Assembly: GCF_002153745.1 (NCBI RefSeq)
Contig: NZ_JOPL01000017.1
Coordinates: 1 to 64,000, forward strand
DNA: 64,000 nucleotides
Direction: 5' to 3'
Source of the DNA: Acetobacter sp. DsW_063
Lineage (GTDB): Bacteria > Pseudomonadota > Alphaproteobacteria > Acetobacterales > Acetobacteraceae
In this document: in pieces, positions 8,840 through 16,634 of the stretch
Layout of the letters: the number at the start of each line of letters is the position of its first letter
Numbering within the stretch: position 1 is the stretch's first letter
Notes under the pieces: model-generated
The model's input: the letters and a program-made list of their open reading frames with translations, nothing else
Database searches by the model: none
Told to the model about the DNA's origin: nothing
Made by a program: the position numbers and the translations under genes

Positions 8840-10276
8840 ATGAAGTCAGGGTTCATGTCCAAACGCCGAAATCGTCAACTGCCTGACGGGTTGCACCGTC
8901 TCTGGAAATACGCGCGTGAGATGCTGCTCAGCCTGGCGCGAGCGCGCGGCGGGAATGTCGTCGTACTCACCGCGTTCTGCGCATTGCCTGTAATAACTGC
9001 AATGGGCGCCGCGATCGATATTTCGCGCGTGCATGGCGCACAGACATCGCTGCAATCGGTCTGCGACGCTGCGGCTCTTGCCGCGGCGAAGAGCGGAAAC
9101 CTTTCCGTAGCAGCTGCGGAATCTTCCTCGGGTAGGACATCCGACGCACAGGCGGCCGCCTCCTCTGCGGCACAATCCTTTGTCAGCGGCAATTATTTGA
9201 CTTCAGGCCTGACATCCTCTCCGGACCTAAGCATCTCAACAACCGTGAGCGCCGCGAATGTCGTAACGGTGACAGTAACCCTGACTTACAACCAGTCATT
9301 GTTGTTCGGGTCGATCTTCGGAATCAGCTCGACGCCGGTGACGGTGACGTCAACTGCTACGGTCGCTTTAGGCAGTTCCTACTATCAGGTCGTATTTCTT
9401 ATCGATGTCTCGAACTCGATGGGGATCGGCGGCACCTCAACCGCGATCGCCGCATTGCAATCGAACAGGCAGATACAATGCGCATTCGCCTGTCATGACC
9501 CCAATTCCTACTCATCCGTCACCACCGACTGCGTAGCGTCTTCTGGAAGCGGCAATCGCCATCATGGGGGTTCATCCAACGGCGCGAGCGTATGCGATAA
9601 GCGTGCAATTGCAAAAGCCGCCGGAATTTCCCTGAAAATCGATTATGTTAGTCAGGCTGTCGAAGACTTTATCACTCAGTTGGATGAGTACACCGGAAAC
9701 GACACCACACATTTTACCGTCGCCATAGATACATTCGGCACAAATTTTACGCAGGCGCTTGCTCCGACGACGAACCTTTCATCAGCGCTGACCGCCGCCG
9801 AGAACATCGACATCGAGACGGTATTGCCATGGGCGACGTACAACTATGGCTACACGTACACCCAGAAAGCTCTCAGTTCAGCTTTGTCATCAATCACGAA
9901 TGTCGGCGACGGCTCATCTCCGACGAAGATGCGAACATTTCTGGTCTTTTTGTCAGACGGGGCTGAGGACCTCCCCGGCCCTTATGTCGATTATGGGCGG
10001 TCGCTGGACGTCGCTTACTCCAGCCAATGCGACGCTTTGAAAAATTCCGGAATCAATATTTTTTCTATATGGGCGCATTACTATCCGATTCCAACAGATT
10101 CACAATACTCAACGCTGGTTGCGCCGATCAGTGCGAATCTCGGCCCGACAATGCAGGCTTGCGCGTCCTCTTCCGACCAATATTTCGAGGCGTCGGACGG
10201 TCCCGCGATCCAGAGCGCGATAAGTTCAAGCTTCGTGGCAATTGCGGCTGCGGTCGGCCTGCATCTGTCGAAGTAG
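8840..10276 (+). CDS. TadG-like membrane-anchored protein with von Willebrand A domain
   Basis: The protein has 478 residues. After a basic N-terminus, residues about 35-60 form a single membrane segment in a TadE/TadG-type context (GGNVVVLTAFCALPVITAMGAAIDISRV), followed by the Ala-rich helix typical of Tad pseudopilin-like proteins. A von Willebrand A domain follows, with an intact metal site DVSNSMG (DxSxS) near residue 188 and the later SDG motif (LVFLSDGAED). Tad pilus genes (tadA, cpaBC and so on) are absent nearby, so this is an orphan. An extracytoplasmic, metal-dependent adhesion or assembly role is inferred only from the domains. Confidence 0.75.
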   Translation: MKSGFMSKRRNRQLPDGLHRLWKYAREMLLSLARARGGNVVVLTAFCALPVITAMGAAIDISRVHGAQTSLQSVCDAAALAAAKSGNLSVAAAESSSGRTSDAQAAASSAAQSFVSGNYLTSGLTSSPDLSISTTVSAANVVTVTVTLTYNQSLLFGSIFGISSTPVTVTSTATVALGSSYYQVVFLIDVSNSMGIGGTSTAIAALQSNRQIQCAFACHDPNSYSSVTTDCVASSGSGNRHHGGSSNGASVCDKRAIAKAAGISLKIDYVSQAVEDFITQLDEYTGNDTTHFTVAIDTFGTNFTQALAPTTNLSSALTAAENIDIETVLPWATYNYGYTYTQKALSSALSSITNVGDGSSPTKMRTFLVFLSDGAEDLPGPYVDYGRSLDVAYSSQCDALKNSGINIFSIWAHYYPIPTDSQYSTLVAPISANLGPTMQACASSSDQYFEASDGPAIQSAISSSFVAIAAAVGLHLSK

Positions 10277-10304
10277 AGATGGCGGCCGCCCCGATCATGA
10301 AGCG

Positions 10305-10517
10305 TCAGATCGGAGGCGGTTTATACCAGGTCGGCGCACGCTGCCCGTGATGATGTTTAGGATGTAGCGTCGTGTGTTCCTGCTCGTCAGAACATGCCGC
10401 GGGGAGAAGAGCCACTGCGACCAGCGCGACCAAACACAGCCGCCTTATCGCACCGCTTACCCTCGTCCCAGACGAAGTCAAAATCCAATTGCCGATTTTA
10501 AGGGGGGGTAATGTCAT
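10305..10517 (-). CDS. Small putative lipoprotein ending the MCE operon
   Basis: A 70-residue frame overlaps the preceding lipoprotein gene by 20 nt. A hydrophobic segment (CLVALVAVALLPAAC) ends in a plausible lipobox LPAAC with Cys at about residue 42, followed by a short mature part rich in His and Pro (HPKHHHGQ...WYKPPP). No family is recognised. Its position at the end of a tightly coupled operon and its lipobox favour a real gene, but the length of the N-terminus before the signal is uncertain and no strong ribosome site is visible. Confidence 0.5.
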   Translation of the reverse strand: MTLPPLKIGNWILTSSGTRVSGAIRRLCLVALVAVALLPAACSDEQEHTTLHPKHHHGQRAPTWYKPPPI

Positions 10518-11481
10518 CTGTCATCTTCTTCGCGTCGAACGGCTCAAGCGCAAAAGGTATCGCCGCTTCTTGCGAAAGTTGCAACGCGAGACCGTCTGGC
10601 GCCTGGGCGCCATCCGAGCGCGCCGCCACGCTTTGAGCCGCGCGCGCCAGCAGAGACGCCGCCACATCGTTATGACCTGCCGCGCGAGCGGCATGGGCTT
10701 CGACCACCAAAGCGCGCGCCATAGCGCGATACTCGCCAGTACTCTGGCGCGATGCAACGGACTCAGCAGCCAGAGACATGGCTTCTGATGGCGACGAGGA
10801 AAGCGACGCGCGGGCGCGAAGTTCCGCGAGATCCCCTTTTAGAACCGCCGTATGCGGGCGGGGTGCGCTCGCAAGCGTCTGAATACTGGCGGCGAGCGTC
10901 CTGATATCGCCTCGATCCGAAGCAATCAGGCCGCCGAGAAAAGCAGCGCGAAGCGCCACGTCATGAATAGAACTCGTACGAGCCTGCGCCGCGCTGCGCG
11001 CAGCCTCATCATATCGCCTCAGCCGGTAAAGCGCCGCAGCGCTCACAAGGTTCAGACCTCCTGTGTCCGGGCGGGTAACGCCTGCTTTTCCTCTGGTCCC
11101 CCGCCCCGGCGTCACGGCGTCAGATGAAGCGCGCAAAGACAACGCCTCGCGTGCTTCGCGCACAGTAGCAAGGGCGTTCTCAGGCTCACCTGCCGCAAGC
11201 TGCGTGACAGCCAGATTGAAAGACGCATCTGCGATCGCAGCCGCATCGTCATGGCGCACGGCCAGCCGCGTGGCCATCCGATACTGTTGCTCCGCCACCG
11301 AATAACGCTCGATAGCGAGGGCGTTCTGGCCGGAATCCATAGCCTGAACGTATTCGTCATTCTGCTGCTTCACCGTGTCGTCCGGCTGTGCGCCGCCGCA
11401 TCCCAATAGAGACGACGTCAAAAACAGAGCCGCCACAATCGGGACGCCGACAAACCGCGAGCGGGGGTGAATCGTCCTCAT
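10498..11481 (-). CDS. Lipoprotein with TPR-like helical repeats, MCE operon
   Basis: Start chosen at ATG 11481 because it overlaps the stop of the MCE gene as ATGA, giving 327 aa. Signal peptide ends in the lipobox LLGC with Cys28. The mature part is alpha-helical, with TPR-like stretches such as ALAIERYSVAEQQYRMATRLA and DASFNLAVTQLAAGEPENALATVREA. It occupies the place that PqiC-type or ABC-auxiliary lipoproteins take in other MCE operons but does not look like them. An outer-membrane or periplasmic partner of the MCE protein is an inference from context. Confidence 0.7.
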   Translation of the reverse strand: MRTIHPRSRFVGVPIVAALFLTSSLLGCGGAQPDDTVKQQNDEYVQAMDSGQNALAIERYSVAEQQYRMATRLAVRHDDAAAIADASFNLAVTQLAAGEPENALATVREAREALSLRASSDAVTPGRGTRGKAGVTRPDTGGLNLVSAAALYRLRRYDEAARSAAQARTSSIHDVALRAAFLGGLIASDRGDIRTLAASIQTLASAPRPHTAVLKGDLAELRARASLSSSPSEAMSLAAESVASRQSTGEYRAMARALVVEAHAARAAGHNDVAASLLARAAQSVAARSDGAQAPDGLALQLSQEAAIPFALEPFDAKKMTDDITPP

Positions 11482-12431
11482 GGGGACACCGTGCGAGCGG
11501 GCAGACGGTGTTCCGTGGAAGTCGTGTGGCCACCCAGAAGCCACAGACCGCGCAACTGTTCAGTCAGCTTCTGAAGATTATAGAGCGACATCTGAGCCTG
11601 GGTCATCAAGGCAGGGAAATCGGCAAGACTTTCGTCGGCGTTCTTGGCGATCGAAGGCAAACGCGGCGTAGCGTTTTTAAGATCGTTGGTCGCCGACTGA
11701 ACATTCGCCATCGAAGCGTCGGATTTCGCAAGAATGGCCTTCACTTGCTCTTCTTCCGGGCGCAACCGGTTGATGACGTCGTTCAAGGACACGATGGTGG
11801 ATTCAGCCTGCCGGATCAGCTGGTCATTCGTAAGGAGTTCTCCGACGTTCCCCTTGCCCGCATGGATATCGGTGACGATGGCGTCGAGTTCGCCCGTCAT
11901 ATGCCGAGCATTGGCGATGGCTGGCATGACCTGCGCCTGAATGTCTTTCAGGGTCTGGGTGATCATATCAGTGGGGCTAGGCTCTGTTGTCGCGTTGATG
12001 ACCGCGTAATTCCAGTTCATGGGCTCGCCCGAACCGCGCGTCAGATCCAGATAACTGGCGCCGGCCACCACGAACTGCTTTCGAATGACAGCCTGGCTAT
12101 CGCGGCGGATGAAGGGCTCGACCTGAGGATCGAGATCCACGATCGCATACATCGCCCCCGACGGATTCAACCGGATGGCCCGGATCGTTCCCGCGTGCGC
12201 GCCGAGAATCTGCACATCGCCGCCGACCGTAAGCCCGCCCACGCCTGAATTCGGCAGAATGACGCGCAGGCTGGCTGGCGGGCTAAGCCAGTCACTGAGC
12301 ACGCCCGCCTCGACGACTGCGCCCGCAAACAGCAGGGTGCTGATCAATACGAGCAGCCCGACCCATTCGTCGGCATAACGAAGACGGATGAGAGGGCGGC
12401 TTCTGTTCTGCCGTAATCTGATCTGGAACAT
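11478..12431 (-). CDS. MCE-domain (MlaD-type) substrate-binding protein
   Basis: Start set at ATG 12431, which overlaps the ATPase stop as TGATG; product 317 aa. An N-terminal membrane anchor (EWVGLLVLISTLLFAGAVVEA, about residues 22-42) is followed by one MCE domain (about 55-140, with VILPNSGVGGLTVGGDVQILGAHAGTI and GASYLDLTRG). The remaining ~170 residues are predicted helical and coiled. MCE proteins form periplasmic rings that carry lipids for Mla-like systems. The length resembles MCE proteins of the Ttg2/Mla-like ABC importers with long helical tails. Firmly MCE; the cargo is unknown. Confidence 0.88.
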   Translation of the reverse strand: MFQIRLRQNRSRPLIRLRYADEWVGLLVLISTLLFAGAVVEAGVLSDWLSPPASLRVILPNSGVGGLTVGGDVQILGAHAGTIRAIRLNPSGAMYAIVDLDPQVEPFIRRDSQAVIRKQFVVAGASYLDLTRGSGEPMNWNYAVINATTEPSPTDMITQTLKDIQAQVMPAIANARHMTGELDAIVTDIHAGKGNVGELLTNDQLIRQAESTIVSLNDVINRLRPEEEQVKAILAKSDASMANVQSATNDLKNATPRLPSIAKNADESLADFPALMTQAQMSLYNLQKLTEQLRGLWLLGGHTTSTEHRLPARTVSP

Positions 12432-13168
12432 CAGCGTATCCGTACCGTTAGCAATCCGTCGTCCGCAAGCCGCCACTGGGAGGTCACCGCGCGACGATAC
12501 TCACGCCACGTCGATGAAGTTCGGCCGAACCAGATAACCGACGCGCCGCGGTCACGCGCCTCGGTCAACGATTCAAGGAATGGCGTCGACAGATCGACCG
12601 CAGTGGTTTCAAGGGGATCTTCAAGCAGCAACAACCTTGGTTTTCCAAGAAACCCCCTGACGCAGGTCATGCGAGCCAGATCTGCGTCGGACAATCTTCC
12701 CGGCGCATCTACTGGAATGCCCGGAAGTCCGAAACGTTCCCCAAGCCGCACGGCCTCTGCCGTAAGGTCCTCTATGGAACGGTTCGTGTGGTGAAGTTCC
12801 TTGAGCATCATCTGCATATGCGCGCCAAACAAGCCGCTCCAGTTTGGACGACGCGTAATGCGCCCGATTCGTCCACGCAGGGCGTTCGCACGGCGGTCAC
12901 CCAACGCGCTCCAGTCCAGACCAAGAAAACGCACAGTTCCGGCCCGAAGATCGAGCATTCCTGCACACAAATCAGCGAACATGGTGGCTCGTCCCATATC
13001 GCGCGTTTCAATGACCATGCACTCGCCCGGCATCAGCCTCATGGTCAGCGGCAACGGCGGCAAAGCCGCGCCTTCCTGCAACAAGGTCGCCCCAGACAAC
13101 TCCAGCACGGCGCCAACCGTCCGTTTCATGGCGTGCCCAGCCAATTGAGGCGACTCTTCTTGCGACAC
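12431..13168 (-). CDS. MlaF-type ABC ATPase homologue with degenerate nucleotide motifs
   Basis: The protein has 245 residues from GTG 13168 (GGGAGA 6 nt upstream) and lies between the permease and MCE genes, where MlaF is expected. The ATPase motifs are almost all altered. Walker A reads E54-TRDM-G59-R60-A61 instead of GxxxxGK[ST]. The signature reads L159-S-D-A-D instead of LSGGQ. Walker B ends E183-D184 instead of D-E. The Q-loop Gln and the switch His (VIWFGRTSS) are missing. The overall fold is still recognisable (PRLLLLEDP, domain length). Catalysis of ATP hydrolysis is unlikely; nucleotide binding or a purely structural role is possible. Confidence 0.75.
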   Translation of the reverse strand: MSQEESPQLAGHAMKRTVGAVLELSGATLLQEGAALPPLPLTMRLMPGECMVIETRDMGRATMFADLCAGMLDLRAGTVRFLGLDWSALGDRRANALRGRIGRITRRPNWSGLFGAHMQMMLKELHHTNRSIEDLTAEAVRLGERFGLPGIPVDAPGRLSDADLARMTCVRGFLGKPRLLLLEDPLETTAVDLSTPFLESLTEARDRGASVIWFGRTSSTWREYRRAVTSQWRLADDGLLTVRIR

Positions 13169-13180
13169 AGCCGGTCTCCC

Positions 13181-14128
13181 TCACAATTTCAGGCTGAACA
13201 GGACGCTTACGGCCATGACGATCAGCATTCCTCTCGAAAAGCCCCGCGGCAACATTGTCGACACCGTGTCTTCGCTGCTCGCCGTCAGACCGCTGACGCA
13301 ACAACCGAGCCCCACCAGAAATCCAACGACGATGAACTTCAGCGGGATGAGGATGTAATCGGCTGGCGTCATGGCCGTGACGACGTCGTAAAAAAACGAC
13401 CAGATGGAGTTGGAAATCGCCCCCGAGGCGCGACTGACGACATAACCGGTAGCAAGCGACGCTACGGAGAACAGTATGCCAAGCGTAAAGCCCGACACGG
13501 TGAAGGCCAGAGTGCGCGGCAGCACCAGCAATAAGAAAGGATCGACGCCTTCAGCCTGCATCGACTTGACCTGTCCGCCGGTCGTAAGCATCCCCAACTC
13601 GGTAAGCGCCAGCATTCCGCTGCGTCCGAGCATAAGCACGCCCACCAGAATGGGCGCGATTTCACGGACGATAACGGTCACCAGCAGCGAGCCCGTCATC
13701 TTCGACATCCCGGCGAACCCAAGCCAGTAGATAGCCTGCGACACGCCCCCTAACCCGGTCAGCGTGCCAGTGACGAGCGTCGCCACAAGACCGCCTCCAG
13801 CGACCTCACCAAGCGTCGTACGAAATTCGTAACGGACGGTCCGACGCCAGGTGTTGGGACGAACGCTTTCGTGCAGGACGCCCCAGATCGTCCCCAGCAT
13901 GATCAGAAGAAACCACACTCGATGACGGGTTACGCTGCCGATGAAAGCCAGAAACACCCGTATCTTGCCGGAAAGGGTGTTCTCGTTCGGTTGGCTGTCG
14001 TCGCGAGCGTAATGCGCGACGCACTCCTCGTCAGGACGTGCGGCGCCGCCAGCCGTCCCGGCAAACGCCTCCCCGTCGCGCTGGCTCCCGCCGTCGGTTG
14101 GCGGCGTGTCTGGCTGATCATCGCTCAT
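13181..14128 (-). CDS. MlaE-family ABC permease
   Basis: The protein has 315 residues. The first ~65 residues are hydrophilic and unusual for the family. The MlaE core then shows the expected order: a TLGEVAGGGLVATLVTGTLTG segment, REIAPILVGVLMLGRSGMLALTELGMLTTGGQVKSMQAEGVDPFLLLVLPR (the family signature, here with LTELG for the usual AELG), and three C-terminal membrane helices. ATG 14128 overlaps the stop of the sensor gene as ATGA, so translation is coupled to it. Predicted role is the inner-membrane part of a lipid transporter with the adjacent ATPase-like and MCE proteins. Confidence 0.9.
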   Translation of the reverse strand: MSDDQPDTPPTDGGSQRDGEAFAGTAGGAARPDEECVAHYARDDSQPNENTLSGKIRVFLAFIGSVTRHRVWFLLIMLGTIWGVLHESVRPNTWRRTVRYEFRTTLGEVAGGGLVATLVTGTLTGLGGVSQAIYWLGFAGMSKMTGSLLVTVIVREIAPILVGVLMLGRSGMLALTELGMLTTGGQVKSMQAEGVDPFLLLVLPRTLAFTVSGFTLGILFSVASLATGYVVSRASGAISNSIWSFFYDVVTAMTPADYILIPLKFIVVGFLVGLGCCVSGLTASSEDTVSTMLPRGFSRGMLIVMAVSVLFSLKL

Positions 14129-16449
14129 CGCCGCGTGGCGAGCACGTAGACGCGCCCAATTCCCGAACCTGGCGCATAGAACGAACCACGGCTGCGGAAC
14201 AGGTAACGATCGCGCAAGGCCTGATAGACCCGTTCGGTCACCTCAATCGTGCCGACGTCCGGGGCGCCCTGCGCCATCAACTCAGCCAGAGTGACAGTCT
14301 CTCCCCAGAGATTGAACGTTTTCGGCTCCTGCCCCAACTCGCCGCCCAGAGCCGGACCAAAATCCATCCCGATGCTGAAAATCGGCTCAATATTCGCCGC
14401 CGAAAGCAGCATCATGCAGCGCTCACGCAGCGCCAGCGCCGCCTCAGCCAAACGTCTGATCGCACTGGGGTCAGGCTCCGCAGTGCACCCTGCGATGCAG
14501 ATCAACCTGTGACCGGCCACCTTGACCGAGAAAAGCTCGTGCGTCCGCGCGATATTCTGAACTTCCGTGGCGATCTGGTCGATCAGTTTGAGAAGCGCCT
14601 CTGGCCCCTCCCCGCTCTCCATCACCGGATCGCTGAAGGTGATCACCATCACAGCGACGCTGGGAAAGGCGCCCGGCGTCGTCTGGCCAGCTACCACAGG
14701 CGGACGCACAAGCGCTTCATCGAACCTGGGTGTCGACAATCCAGCAGGAGCGGGCGCGAGAAGTTCGGACTCACTCGTCACGGTAGTCGTTTCGGCCGCG
14801 GCCCCGAACCTGACGGCGGCAAGCGCCGCAACGATGTCGACAAAATAAACCAGATGCGGCGCGAACACAGCGTCCTCGAGCGTCATCATACCGATCACGC
14901 CGGAGGATCCGTGGCTTGCTCCCCGGATCGGATGCACGATCAGAGACGTCGTTCCTGCTTCGCGCATCATCAGGCGGGAGAAACCAGCGGTCCTCTGATC
15001 CTTGCTGGCCACCGCAACGTTCACCGTCTCACCCGCATCCAGAAGTTTGAAAAATTCTTCCAACTCATTACGGGAAAGTTCAAAACCACCGGAATGAGCG
15101 TCAAGAGAACTGTCGTAACTGTCGTCGCATATCAACGCCGTTCCATCGTGAAGCAGACGCCAGATCGCAACCCGGCGAGCATGACTGGTTCTCGCTAACG
15201 CCTCGGTCAACGACAGAGGTTCGCTGGCCCCGTCAAAAAGGTCCGGAGTATCAGCCAAACGTTGCAGTGCATCCGCTTCGGAGGCCGTCTGCATTTTCTG
15301 CCGCTTCAACTCCCGATTGGCGCGATCGGTCTTTCTGCTCTGATGCGCCAGAAGTCCCGCGAGAATCGCGGCAAGTGCGACAATGATAGCCGAGAACTGG
15401 ATGCTCTCACGTCCGCTAGTCCGCGCAAATGCAGCGAAGTCGCTTTCCGGCGCGACCATCAGCAAAACCCAGCCATCGGTCGTCGGCAGATTTTCAGCGA
15501 TTCCTATATAGTTTTTGCCGCCGGACTTGAATGCATGAGATCCAACGCCTCGCACCCGGAAACGATCATACACCTGCAGAAACGTGGATTGCGTCTTGGG
15601 ATCGAGCACCATCTGGGACGGATCGCCGTGAGCGCGGGCGACAATATTGGAAAAGTCATGCCCGGCGATGATATGCCCAGTTCGGTCAAGGATGATCGCC
15701 TTGCCGCTTTTGCCGATCTTGAGACTATCGATAAACTGGCTTAACAAATTCAGCGACGTATTGATCGCGAACGCATACTTGCTGCCGTCAGTTCCCGTGA
15801 GTCCGATTGAACTGGTGATGACCAGTTGCTTCGTCGTCTCGTACAATGTCGGCGACGACCACGAAATCTCGTCCTTGCCAATAGCGCTCTTGAACCAACC
15901 GCGGTCACGTGGATCGTAGTGATCGGCGGGGTTTTCTTCTGAGCGAAGCAGCTTGCCGTGCTCATCATAAAAATCATGATGGAACACGCCGTCCGCACCA
16001 TCGGCTCCCGGGCGTAATTGTGTGTACTCCATCCCCTTTCCGTGCGGATCCCGCTCGATCAGAATGAAGCCCCCCTTCTCGTCCCCTAGGTAGAAGGACT
16101 GCAACTGCGGCACCAACCGAAGCATCGAGCCGCCGTAAGCGTAGAATGCGATATCTTTCGACGCCGACCGAGCGTGGCCAATAAAATCCTGCGCGAAGGA
16201 AGCGCCTGTCGTCGCCGCAGACAGATACCCCGTCACGTCCTGCACGACATATCGCTGCACTGAATCGAGCAGATCATGCGTCAGGCCCAAAACCCCGGCT
16301 CGGGTCGAACGATAGGTATGCAGGCCGATCCCGCCGATAGTGGCAAGGATCAGCGCAACGCTGAGGAGGGGTACGCCAATTTGAACGAGGCGTTGTCGGG
16401 TTGTCCGGCCGGTCTGTTCAGTCGGATCGACAATCTCGTGCGAGGCCAA
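14125..16449 (-). CDS. Membrane sensor: Cache - GAF - degenerate class III cyclase domain
   Basis: The protein has 774 residues and is the first gene of the MCE operon. Membrane segment 1 is about 21-44. A large periplasmic double-Cache domain spans about 50-340, with DRGWFKSAIG and the repeat IILDRTGHIIAG. Segment 2 is about 351-369, followed by a coiled linker. A GAF domain covers about 410-550, and a class III nucleotide cyclase homology domain about 595-770. In the last, the first metal Asp (D607 in FSDP) and Lys643 remain. The second metal Asp is His647, the adenine-recognising Asp is Asn713, and the transition-state Asn and Arg are Thr720 and Leu724. It is therefore predicted not to make cyclic nucleotide but to act as a ligand-sensing or dimerising regulator of the transporter. 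Confidence 0.8.
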   Translation of the reverse strand: MASHEIVDPTEQTGRTTRQRLVQIGVPLLSVALILATIGGIGLHTYRSTRAGVLGLTHDLLDSVQRYVVQDVTGYLSAATTGASFAQDFIGHARSASKDIAFYAYGGSMLRLVPQLQSFYLGDEKGGFILIERDPHGKGMEYTQLRPGADGADGVFHHDFYDEHGKLLRSEENPADHYDPRDRGWFKSAIGKDEISWSSPTLYETTKQLVITSSIGLTGTDGSKYAFAINTSLNLLSQFIDSLKIGKSGKAIILDRTGHIIAGHDFSNIVARAHGDPSQMVLDPKTQSTFLQVYDRFRVRGVGSHAFKSGGKNYIGIAENLPTTDGWVLLMVAPESDFAAFARTSGRESIQFSAIIVALAAILAGLLAHQSRKTDRANRELKRQKMQTASEADALQRLADTPDLFDGASEPLSLTEALARTSHARRVAIWRLLHDGTALICDDSYDSSLDAHSGGFELSRNELEEFFKLLDAGETVNVAVASKDQRTAGFSRLMMREAGTTSLIVHPIRGASHGSSGVIGMMTLEDAVFAPHLVYFVDIVAALAAVRFGAAAETTTVTSESELLAPAPAGLSTPRFDEALVRPPVVAGQTTPGAFPSVAVMVITFSDPVMESGEGPEALLKLIDQIATEVQNIARTHELFSVKVAGHRLICIAGCTAEPDPSAIRRLAEAALALRERCMMLLSAANIEPIFSIGMDFGPALGGELGQEPKTFNLWGETVTLAELMAQGAPDVGTIEVTERVYQALRDRYLFRSRGSFYAPGSGIGRVYVLATRR

Positions 16450-16634
16450 GAGTCCGGCTTCCTCTCACTGGGGCGCCTGATCCCGACGGGGGGCGCAATG
16501 GACGTCATTCGGCGGTAATCTATTCATAACAAGGCCATGCGTCACGCGATGGTGAACCCGGCAGCCCTGCAACTCACAGGGGAGACAACGACGAACTATC
16601 CCCAATGGTTCGATCGAACCTTGGAAACAGTGCG

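Noticed and set aside
14038-15198. 386-codon plus-strand frame inside the sensor gene
   Set aside because: Arg/His/Pro-rich antisense shadow of the well-supported minus-strand sensor; no motif.
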